Source: Argyresthia goedartella
Taxonomy: Eukaryota; Arthropoda; Insecta; Lepidoptera; Argyresthiidae
Length of the DNA stretch: 64,000 bases
Reading direction: 5' to 3'
Assembly (NCBI GenBank): GCA_949825045.1
Contig: OX463813.1
Span: 27,758,001 to 27,822,000 of the forward strand
The notes below the pieces were generated by a model that was not told the DNA's origin, did not search any database, and worked only from the letters and a program-made list of their open reading frames with translations. A program made the position numbers and the translations under genes. Positions 35,580-44,689 of this stretch are shown one piece after another; within the stretch, counting starts at the first letter, position 1, and each line of letters opens with the position of its first letter.

Positions 35580-36081
35580 AGGTGAGTGGGCCGAACGGTT
35601 TCTTGGATTTTGTTCTGAGATAGGCATTTCTGCCACTATCCTGACGTTTGACTCCTGCAATGTATATCTCCATTGCTCTTTGTGCATTCAGCCAGCTTCT
35701 CTCTCTGGAGTTTGGTTGAGGCTCTCAGCCCACGATTCGCAACCACAAGTGAGACATTTCAGTTTTACAATTCATATTCCTGCCCTAAGCATGAATTTAA
35801 TCTGCTTCTTTTCATTGTCGAGCTCAGAGCTTAATTTTATTTAAGGAACAGTTAATCTTACATCCTGTGTCAATTTTTATTCCTTTTTCTTTTGCTGTTT
35901 GATCATTTGGGGAGATTTGCTGGCCCAGGTAGTTGTAATCATCTACATATTTCAGAATTTCTTGATATAAGCCTGTTTTAATGGAGTTTGTCATCACTTT
36001 GGTCTTGTAAGAGTTTATTTGCAGTCCAAAATTTTTGCCATAGTAAAGTCTTACTGAAATCCAAAGATAATAACGAGGCAA
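35580..36081 (-). pseudogene. RTE-like LINE reverse transcriptase, C-terminal fragment
   Basis: From 36035 leftward, minus-strand codons read GLQINSYKTKVMTN, then YVDDYNYLGQQIS and a short TAKEKGIKI helix. This is the region after the catalytic Asp pair in RTE-type LINE RTs (pattern GL.IN..KTK.M and V..Y.YLG..I). After frame changes, LRASTKLQRERSWLNAQRAM (about 35730-35670) and a block with NAYLRTKSK match the following AQRAMER-type segment. Catalytic motifs are missing and the fragment is truncated at both ends. Its left edge abuts the family D repeat. Confidence 0.6.
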
Positions 36082-36084
36082 GCA

Positions 36085-36504
36085 TGCCTAGTGTAATAAA
36101 TAGGTTCACGGTCTACTTGAAGAGAAGAATAAACCAACTAAAACCTTAAATATTTCGGCAGAATTCATCTTTAGTTTTGTATAGTTTTACAATGGATATT
36201 ATTTGGAACCTGCGGTAAATATACCTTGAAACTGTGAAATAATGTAATTAGTCCATCATTATGTAGTGAAGAGCTGTTTTTTATATCTCAAAATGTCCAA
36301 AAGTGACACTGATTTTTATTTTAGAAATAACCAGTCGCTAGTAACCGTTAAAAAATATTGATCAATAGTCGTCATATTATTTAAAATACAATAAAAAATA
36401 TATTAGACCACTATTAATTTAAATATTCAAATTAGTATCTTAATAGAATAGTTACTTTTAAACACTAAAAAATTCGCGTGTATTTGGTACGTTAAAACAA
36501 ATCA
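36085..36504. other. No recognisable gene
   Basis: AT-rich DNA without supported features. Confidence 0.35.
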
Positions 36505-36760
36505 AACGGCTCCAAACTCAGGGGTTTACTAGTAGCCGTTGAAGAGTTCCACTATCCACCTCCAGGTCCCATCATCACCCTCACTAATCCATCAACTTCT
36601 CACCGAGACGATTCTAAAGAGCCCAAACTCGGTAGGATTGCGTTATTTTATTACAGCGTTCCTGTGACCACTATCCGGCTCCATCATCAGATCACCACGA
36701 TGGTATCACAATATTGCATTGTCACCGAACTTCTGATAATTATTCCAAATTTTATTTCCT
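36505..36760 (+). repeat. Probable dispersed repeat, family E
   Basis: The phrases ctagtagccgttgaagagtt, ccaggtcccatcatcacc, cagcgttcctgtgaccacta and tccatcatcagatcaccacg resemble a repeat I associate with many lepidopteran sequences. There is only one copy in this window, so the call rests on recall and is tentative. Confidence 0.35.
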
Positions 36761-36964
36761 TCCTACCTTCCTTCCTTTACTTCCTTAGTCACAGGATGAA
36801 CCTCATAAAAGCGTGTTAAAAAAGGCTAAAGTTTCATTTATAAATATAAAATAAAAAGTACAACGTGAATTTAATTATCATCGTCCATTGGTTTGACGTC
36901 GGATCCGCAATCGGTTAGAACTGGTATCGAAACCAAGTTGAGACATATAATTTTTGTTTTATTA

Positions 36965-37015
36965 TTTTTAGTTCCATATGGTTTCTTGTACGATGGTACG
37001 GAACCTTTCGGTATT
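36965..37015 (+). repeat. Family A fragment
   Basis: Only ttcttgtacgatggtacgga and acctttcgg remain, matching the end of family A (compare 34503-34530). Confidence 0.5.
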
Positions 37016-37649
37016 TAATGTATTCTTTATAAAACATTAAGAATGTTAGTCTTTACATAAATAATTGAATCTGTTGTTGTTGTTTATATTTTATTTTTTT
37101 TCATAACTCACATATTCTCCCATTTCAAGTGAAAGTGGGAAAATGGCCCCAAAGTTTACATAGTTAATTAGTCGTTCAACACTTTGCATGACAGGGGCCC
37201 AGCTCATTGCCAATCATTAACTGGACTGCAATCATTTCCTATTGATGCGATATCAAAAAGTACAATCAGCAATCAGGACTGCGATGAAATCTGAACAATC
37301 CGTTCGGCGGCCATGATGCGGGGACGTATCCAGTTTTAAAGAGGTAAGGCTGTGTTTACCAGCAACTATAGTAAAGCCAAGAATATAAAATAATGAACAA
37401 TGGGATACTTTCAGAGCAAGTGTTTTTTAATTCGATAAATGGCGTTGAAGAAGTCCCTACCTTTTTATTGAACTTCGTATTTCGGGATTTTATAAAATCT
37501 TCTCTGAAAGTATCTCAACCTTAGTGTCAGTCGGTCGATGCCGCCGGCTTCAAAACTAAACTAAAAAGATAAAATTTGAAAACGGAATCTATGGTTAGCT
37601 TTGTTTGATGCTTTGAGAATTTCCTCAAGTGTAAAGTTTGTAAAGTTGA
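37016..37649. other. No recognisable gene
   Basis: No ORF of note. A family C-like phrase (gcatgacaggggcccagctc) occurs at 37187. Confidence 0.35.
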
Positions 37650-37870
37650 CGACCTGTTTAGCCTAGCGTGTTGAGCCTGCCTACGACACTGACGGTCCTG
37701 GGTTCGAATACCGGTAAGGGCAAATATTCATGTGATGAGCATGAATATACGGCGTGACAGGGGCACAGTTGTGCCCACGGTTTGCCAGTTATTCATAGTC
37801 CATTTTGTGGGCCTGGGCCTACAGCAGCTATAGATATATACACGCAGAACACGCTGTAGTCCACAAATGT
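37650..37870 (+). mobile_element. tRNA-derived SINE, another family
   Basis: The head has A-box-like tagcctagcgtgttgagc and B box gggttcgaataccgg (about 37700). It is followed by a body with gggcaaatattcatgtgatg and agcatgaatat. The end contains a family C-like segment, ggcgtgacaggggcacagtt, and a ccattttgtggg phrase. It is not a functional tRNA. Confidence 0.65.
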
Positions 37871-38734
37871 TAACATAGTTTTATATTTTTACATTACATT
37901 GCGGAAATAGAACCTATTATTTATTTACTTAAAGCCAAAAAAGCAACATTAATATGAAAGCACCCTGACTCTCCGCACGCGAAGGCAAGCTCCAATACTC
38001 CAATCGAAACCGGACCTAGCACGTGCTTCGTACACCAGCACCTCGGTTCTCTATCTCTTGACATCAATGCCGATACATTGGAAAGGTGTCGCGATTGTGA
38101 TTTTGACTTCAAATTTGTATAGTAATGTGTCCAATAGTGGGTGAGGTTGGAGAGTATCATTCAATGGGATCGGGGGACGTTGCGGAACAGAATAACCCTA
38201 TAAGTAATATTAGTTTTTCACAGTATGGGCACTGCGGGAAGATATTGGAAAATATGTTTAGTCAGCACAGAAATAGGTTCCAGTGAATTGATGGTTATTT
38301 TCGCCACCATCGAGTGTTTTACCCGACTGCGCTAGAAGAAGGGTAACATTGCATCAGAGCGTGGGCAACCTTGTCGAGTAAGGGTCTTTCTTCATGAAGC
38401 GATATCGAACGCCAAAGCCGCGCAGCGATATCGAACTTAAGAGCAATCTAATACGGCAATCGATTTGATATCGTGCGTTCAATTTCGCTTCAAGAGGCCT
38501 AGATTGCCTAAATTTTTCGAGCGTGCGTTAACTTACAAAATCTTGATTTATTTGTCCTCAAATCCACCAATGTCCACCATCAGCACAGTGTTATTACCTG
38601 AAATAAAATAAACATCACGTTTAATGACAGTGCCGCCATATTTATTTGCGATCCATAGAATAATGTTTACCTTACGAAGGTTATTAAATAATGATGAGCC
38701 TATTTAATCCGTATATAGTTTATTGACTTCTTCT
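37871..38734. other. No recognisable gene; loose inverted repeat at 38394-38493
   Basis: gaagcgatatcgaacgcc (38397) pairs loosely with gatatcgtgcgttcaatttc and gcttc (to 38493), and cgatatcgaac is repeated in between. A 79-codon minus ORF at 37921 has no recognised features. Confidence 0.4.
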
Positions 38735-38820
38735 TTCTTTACTTTATTGCACAAAAAAAAAGAGACACATAAAAATTCAAAAAAACATGTACAAAGGCGA
38801 GCTTATCTCTAACAACTTGA
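38735..38820 (-). repeat. LINE 3' tail (gcgagcttatctct family)
   Basis: Contains tttactttattgcacaaaaa and tacaaaggcgagcttatctc; truncated after aacaa. Confidence 0.6.
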
Positions 38821-39126
38821 CACTCTTTGACATTAGTTAACATTATATCAGGGGGCTCCCAGGGGGATCCAATCACTCTACACGTTGTCCTGGGTTATTT
38901 CTCAAGACGTTAATTTGCACTCAGTCGACTCAAATTGACTGAAATCTGTGGAAATGTGACAGTTCTCCCATACAATAAACGTCAATGTGACTCTTACTGC
39001 TTGCTGCGCTGATGATTTGAATTACTGACGAAGGGGACAGATCCAGATGACCTTTCAAACACTTAAAACTGACCTAAAAAGATATGAGCAATCCTAAATA
39101 ATAATTCACAAAGTAAAAACTTAAAA

Positions 39127-39315
39127 AACCGACTTCAAGTTCAAGCCCTATTTCTTCCTCCCCGGTCGGGATACGAATAAAGTCCATGTAACAAAACAAG
39201 AATCATGAAAATCGATTCATAAATGACGGAATATTCGCGTAACAAATATACAAAAACAGAACAAATCCAAAAAAAAATTGTCGAGTAAAGAACCTCCGCC
39301 TTTTTGAAGTCGGTT
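39127..39315. mobile_element. Small MITE with 12-bp inverted ends
   Basis: The ends are aaccgacttcaa (39127-39138) and ttgaagtcggtt (39304-39315), an exact inverted pair about 190 bases apart. The inside is AT-rich and non-coding. Confidence 0.6.
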
Positions 39316-39466
39316 GAAAAGATGAAGAATGTATCACTTGTTAATAAATAAATGTAGATAGATAGATATATTTGTAACACAATTATTTATCTAACTGACA
39401 CATCACACCCCGTACAGCTGTCTAGGGGTGTCGCTGACCCAGGATGGCCCCATTTCAACATGACGC

Positions 39467-41367
39467 TGTAATGGTACACGAGAGTCAGTACATTTGATAC
39501 TTCATTTTGCGTGACAGAGGGCTAGCCCATCGCCGCGCTGTTTTGAATACGAGAGTTGGTTCATATAGCGTTTGGGGTTTTGAGTAGCTCAGGGTAAGTT
39601 AGCAAAAAACAGTGAGCCGGGCGCGTGGGATGGTTCGAGGAAGGTTACAGGTCAGGTTTTTTTTGTCGCATTCCTGCGGAATGTGTAGGGATCAGAGCCG
39701 ATTTGGCTGCGCGCTGAATAAATTATGAATAAATAAATAATGGAAGGTTATTATGGAACGATACGGAGAAAGCTATTATGTTGACTGCAAATATACAATT
39801 GCGTTTGTTTGGTACGATTTGGCGAGTTTGACATCACGAGTCTGAATATCATTCTAGTGATCTTTGTCTAGCGCGCTAGCGGTCGGGAAGGCTTAAATTA
39901 ATCGCAACAAGCTTTTATGGTCAGCGATCAACAGATTTTGTGTATCGGCAATACCGAATGACTTGAGTGATAACCTACGGTTGATCATAGTGAATATGCG
40001 TACACACAATTTGTAGAACGGCGGTTCTGCATGGCATGGTTGAAATTAGACCCTGTGTAGTTAGTGATAAGAAGCTTCGCTTGGGCAGAGCGTGTTCGCA
40101 AAGGACGCCATTTTTTTTCAGACATGTGGGGTCTATAAATACGATTGCGGGGAAAGGGAGAGCATTCAGTCTCGGCGTTAAGCTACTGTGACAGTCATCT
40201 ATCAGCAGTTCTAAACAGTTTTGGTCTGCCGTTTTACGCGTCAGAACTGGGCGAATTGTGATTGCGAGTTTCAGTGGATTTTCGTGAGTGTCTGAAGCGC
40301 CGAGATATACCTCGGTTCCTATCCTTTAAATCAACCTACCCCAAATTCCAAAACTATCCTTGGGTCGTTAGATAAGAACTTGTAGGTAACTGATCTGAGT
40401 CTGAGTTTGGGCTTGGAGCGACCCTAAATTCCTTTTTCCTTCACCATAGGGTTCCTGGATTGGCTCTTAAGATATTCGCGGGCTAATCCTCTCCTCATTC
40501 CTTTCGAGTAGCGAGTTTTGAAATTTCCACACACACAGTCATTAAACAAACAAGCTCATTCAAATCAAACTCAACCATTTTCGAGTGGTGTCGATAATGT
40601 ACGTGGTATAACACTAGGATTTTAGACTAGGCTAGACAGGAGTTTAGTTGCGGCTAAACCTAGGTTGGCAGGGCATAGGGAGACTGTTTGATCGATGAGG
40701 TTCCGCGGATGGAAATAACAAATTCAGAACAAAGTTAAACCGGTGTCAACACAGATAACCTATCCTGTTGATATTTTGACATTTGAGTGTTGTCGGGGAC
40801 GCGCGAAGAGATCAAATTACAGTCTAAAGTTCATTGTTTAGGACCGTGTTTTGCTTTGCCTTGGGTCAGTTTGGATTCAAGTTGAATCTTTTAATTAAAT
40901 ATATGGAGGTCTAATGTGTAGGCTGAGTCAAATATATATTGATTAAGCTCGGCCGAGATCGTGCTGAGGTCAGTGAAATTCATAGATTGGTATTTACCGA
41001 ACTATGCACTTCGCTATGGTGAGGGTTAGATCTCCTAAAGCGCTAATGACAACGTTTCGATAACGATAGTTGAAGGTTTTAAAACGTTACGGACCTTTTG
41101 AGGTAACCGCTAGTTCAAACCCATTTCGGAAAATCAAATCGCAATTGTGTAAACCGGTCTATTCGGATCGTTATTGCCGTGAACAACATATATAATTGGA
41201 ACCACCACTAGCCGCTAATAGCGAGCACATGAAATATCATTGAGTACTCACGTCGTAAAACTACGACGGATATCTATACGATATCCCAAACAAATATTAT
41301 AAATTGTGGTCGACCACTAAAAGAAGTTCCAAGCGCCCATAATACAAAAATAAATGGTACCATCACA
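39467..41367 (+). repeat. LTR1 (3' boundary uncertain)
   Basis: It begins tgtaatggtacacgagag, the same start as after both polypurine tracts (47921, 62483). The proposed end at 41367 is ggtaccatcaca, an inverted match (one mismatch) to the first 11 bases. An alternative end, attaca at 40821, would pair with tgtaat but would force LTR3 to be followed by a third internal region. LTR3 stays homologous to LTR1 to the window end, so an LTR of at least 1.5 kb is the simpler reading. No primer-binding site was identified securely. Confidence 0.6.
40134..40170 (+). promoter_or_regulatory. LTR1 core promoter: TATA and initiator
   Basis: tataaata begins at 40134, and an arthropod-type initiator tcagt lies at 40166-40170, about 32 bases downstream. 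This places the start of the element transcript near 40168 (inference). Confidence 0.6.
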
Positions 41368-41628
41368 CAAAATACAACAACTATCGATCTGGCGCAATAC
41401 ACCGCTAACTGATGCGAAATACCGGCTTGCGGGCATATATGCTTTCTCTGTCTAACTTGAAACTGTAACATCCTGAATCAATCTTCCGTTCGACTATTGT
41501 ACGCCTAACGAACTTCTCAACGATTTTAAACAGTTCAGTTTTGTAAGTTAGAAATAAGCAACAACAAAAAAAAAGGGGCATTTTTTCACAATTCTTAAAA
41601 CGAGCCGACGGTTTAGTGTTCAGGAATA

Positions 41629-42720
41629 ATGGCCGGCCGGCTTAGAAAAAACGTTAGTCGGGTAGTACAAGACGATTCACTTTCGCAGACAAGTGAAATG
41701 GCGTCAGGACAGGTGACTCATTTGTTATCTGAAATAGTGAATAGATTAGACAGTTTGGAAAGGGGCTCTAGTGCGAGCAATGCTAGTAGGACTTCGAACA
41801 GACAGACGGACAGACAGGAACTAGAGACGTTTGAACAATCGGTAGAAAATCGTCAAACATGCATAGTGAAAATGACACAGAAGTTGCCGACATTCGATGG
41901 GCGGAGTTCGGAAAATCCGATGATTTTCTTAAGAGATTTAAAGGCTTATATTAAAGTCTCGGGAGATAGTTCTAGGGCTTTGATATGGGCAACGGATAGT
42001 TTGGTAGGAATTGCAAAAGTTCGAATGAGCATATACAGAGACTCATGGCGAACCTATTCGGATTTTGAAAAAGATTTCAGAGAGGTATTCTGGGGTGATA
42101 ATGAACAGGAATTAATTAAACAAAGATTCCTAACTGCGAAGTTCGATCCCAAGAAAGGTCAAAGTATGGAAGAATTCTTTGCCTCTCAATTGAATAGCAT
42201 ATATGAGCTTACGATACCGTTTACTGATACGGAGAGAATCAACACGATTTTCAGACAGTTGCCGCGCGATATTCAGGTAGCGTTTTTGCTAGAAAGGAAC
42301 CAATGACTATACGAGATACGGTCGAGTTCCTTCGGTATTTAGAACGGAATGTCGATGGGGAATTAAGTGCGTTGCAGAGTTCGGAGACAATGATTACGAA
42401 CAACGTAAGGCGGAATAGCTACATGCGAGGGCCATATCGTGCTATGCGAGTAAATCCGATACGATTTAACGCGGTGAGTCGCAGGAATAATTATAACGCG
42501 GGAACAAAGGCACGAAACTAATTTGGGACGCGCGCTCGCGGTTATTTTCGCGGTAGAGGTAGACAGCCTCAGGCTAGTTTCAAGGCAATAGGGTTCCAAA
42601 GGGGCAATGATAGTTCAGATAATACAGAGGCAGGGCAAAGTTCAAGTGACAGGAATAATGCGATAAATCAGAATTCAAAAAACTATTGGACTCGCGCGGG
42701 TCGTTCGCGCTCAGATATAT
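41629..42720 (+). pseudogene. Gypsy gag, copy A
   Basis: The first ORF (41629-42306, 225 codons) starts MAGRLRKN after an A-rich leader. It contains a typical gag capsid-like stretch (residues about 80-225) with FDGRSSENPMIFLRDLK, FREVFWGDNEQ and LERNQ. It ends at a TGA that overlaps the next ATG as ATGA (42303-42306). The second frame (from 42303) continues the same gag pattern with DTVEFLRYLER, then an Arg/Gly-rich tail. In copy A a TAA at 42519-42521 stops it; copy B has GAA there. No CCHC zinc knuckle is visible, so RNA binding would rest on the RG-rich tail. Gag forms the particle around the element RNA. Confidence 0.75.
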
Positions 42721-43367
42721 ATTACGCTTTGGATGGACAGCCGATCAAATTGGAAAAAAGCATAGACTGTATGATCTGTGTAATTTGGATTCGAACGTGG
42801 GTGTGAATGAATTTATTCAATTATTAGCGCATAAAGCGCACGGATATGCCGTGTGTTTAGATGGAAAATCGATATTGAATTGTATAGGCTGCAATGACAG
42901 GCGTTTACATACGATATTCAGAGACGACGATTCGACTCAGTGTGGGCGCGATTTATGTAGTACATTGACATTACCTGAGATAGATGTGCGTATTGGGAAT
43001 ATTGTTGTAGGGAGTTTGATTGATTCGGGGAGCGAAATCAGTGTAATTAGTCGGCGAGTGTACGATGAAGTATGCAGGCAATTGGGAAAACCGACGGAAA
43101 TACCGATCCCAAGTTTGAGAATCACAGGTGCGTTTGGAGTCAGTAAAGAAAAGGTTGATAAGTTAATCACGTTACCATTAACAATAGGTGAATGCGTTAT
43201 CGATACTCCAATGCTAGTATTAACAAGGGTGCCTAAAGATTTAATTTTAGGGTTTGATTTTATACAATTCAACTGCGACACCGGCACGTACGGACGCTTC
43301 CTAGCAGCGTCCGCAACAATGTCCCATAACTCAGTGTCGACCTAGTTTTCGCAATATTGATACCGCC

Positions 43368-44561
43368 ATGGCTGTACCAGCCAAGCGCGCGGACACCATC
43401 TTGGTGAACGAGCTGCTCGCCTTCGTACAACAGAAGCTGGACGTGATGGACGAGCTCTCCCTGGAGCAGATCTGCTCGACCAGCTTCAAGGAGGCTGAGA
43501 TCGCCGCCGCCAAGAAAGTGCTGCAGGAAACCGCCGTCACCAGCGTGCGCCTTGTGGCGCGGAGGAACGCGAGCGGGAAGAAGGATCTCCAGGACATCTT
43601 CCGGGTGTTCAAGGAGACCGAACCCGATGACGTCCCAACCTACGTGGCCCGCGACCTAAACAAGCTGCCACCGGTGACATTTGACCACGTCGACGTCACC
43701 CGGCTGCTGAAGGACATCGTGCGGCTGCAGGCTGACGTCACCGAAATCCGGAGCAAGTTGGAGGCTTCCGAAGGCATCTGCGCCGACCTAAAACGTGAGT
43801 TGTCGGTATTGCGTCAGGCTGATACCTCTTTGCCAACGCAGCGAATAGCCGACACGCGCAACAACATTACGCCGGTAAGCAAAAATGCGGTTACTGCAGC
43901 TGACCCAGTTCCACGAGTCAAGCCGGCGTTGATAAATATCGCACCGCCTCGTGACGTCACAAAGTTGAGTCGACCAGCACCGGATGCGGTTTCTTCTGGA
44001 ACATCCAAAATACTGGAACCCCAGAAGGACACGTATGCTGCAGTGTCCCGCCGTGCCCGCCGCCGCCGCCCGCGCCCCGCACCGCCCGCCGCCGAACAAC
44101 AGAAGCTGCAGGCTGCGCCGCGCGCGACACCGGCTAGGCCCGCCCGTGGCCCGCCGAACGCGACAGTTGATGGGGAAGGCTTTATCCTGGTCCAAAACAG
44201 GAAGCGCCGCTCCAGACGCAGCCGCAATCTGCGTGGCACAGCCCCCGCCGGTGAGAGCAGCCTGAAAGCTGCCGCTCCCACCGTTCAGTTATACATTTCC
44301 AGGATTGACGTGAAAATGACCTGCCAGGACGTTGAACGTCATATCCTGGAAAAGCTGAAGAAAAATCCGCCATCTGGTATAAAAGAGGCGAATGTACATA
44401 TCGAAGTTTTGGAGTCAGAGAGACCCAAGGAGTTCCTTTCCTTCAAACTTCGTGTGCCGGCGGACCTCAAGACGATGTTCCTGGCCAAAGATTTCTGGCC
44501 GGAGGGCATCGTTTACCGACGCTACAGGGAAGCGAGAATGAAGAAGAAAATCCCTAGCTAG
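43368..44561 (+). CDS. Intact ORF1-like protein (397 aa), no RT partner
   Basis: The ATG at 43368 is in gataccgccATGG, a good initiation context, and the frame is open to TAG at 44559. The N-terminal 105 residues are helical and charged (MDELSLEQIC, KEAEIAAAKKVL, LPPVTFDHVDVTRLLKDI). A short coiled coil follows (about residues 115-150, LLKDIVRLQADVTEIRSKLE). Then comes a Pro/Ala/Arg-rich basic linker (about 215-300, RRARRRRPRPAPP). The C-terminal module (about 305-397), with LYISRIDVKMTCQDVERHI and FLSFKLRVPA...DFWPEG, resembles the C-terminal fold of ORF1 proteins and baculovirus FP-like domains. I recall similar proteins annotated misleadingly as 'mutant cadherin' in moths. The likely role is RNA binding in a LINE ribonucleoprotein; this is inferred. 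Confidence 0.7.
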   Translation: MAVPAKRADTILVNELLAFVQQKLDVMDELSLEQICSTSFKEAEIAAAKKVLQETAVTSVRLVARRNASGKKDLQDIFRVFKETEPDDVPTYVARDLNKLPPVTFDHVDVTRLLKDIVRLQADVTEIRSKLEASEGICADLKRELSVLRQADTSLPTQRIADTRNNITPVSKNAVTAADPVPRVKPALINIAPPRDVTKLSRPAPDAVSSGTSKILEPQKDTYAAVSRRARRRRPRPAPPAAEQQKLQAAPRATPARPARGPPNATVDGEGFILVQNRKRRSRRSRNLRGTAPAGESSLKAAAPTVQLYISRIDVKMTCQDVERHILEKLKKNPPSGIKEANVHIEVLESERPKEFLSFKLRVPADLKTMFLAKDFWPEGIVYRRYREARMKKKIPS

Positions 44562-44648
44562 GTTAGATTATATTTAGTGTGTTTTTATATTACATTATGT
44601 ATCTCTAGTTGTAAGGTATTTATAGATATGGGTTTTTTGTAAGCCTGA

Positions 44649-44655
44649 AATAAAG

Positions 44656-44684
<29 letters not shown>
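44649..44684 (+). terminator. Polyadenylation signal and (TTA)n tail of the ORF1-only element
   Basis: aataaa (44649-44654) is followed within five bases by about ten tta/att units running to the insertion edge. Confidence 0.7.

Positions 44685-44689
<5 letters not shown>

Larger units (their letters stand above)
43268..44684 (+). mobile_element. ORF1-only non-LTR retroelement inserted in gypsy copy A
   Basis: Comparing with copy B (59245-59255), 1,417 bases plus an 8-base duplication ttatacaa (43260-43267 and 44685-44692) have been added. The insert has a 100-base 5' UTR, a 397-codon ORF, a 120-base 3' UTR with aataaa at 44649, and a (tta)n tail of about ten units. There is no RT or endonuclease. 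It is GC-rich against an AT-rich background. Such a structure must have been mobilised by another LINE, much as HAL1-type half-LINEs are in mammals. A processed copy of a domesticated ORF1 gene is an alternative. Confidence 0.75.

Noticed and set aside
37650..37725. Possible tRNA gene
   Set aside because: Same reason: a SINE head, with a non-tRNA body following.
43788..44281. Two antisense ORFs of 135 and 155 codons
   Set aside because: They are GC-rich shadows of the intact ORF1 gene on the opposite strand.
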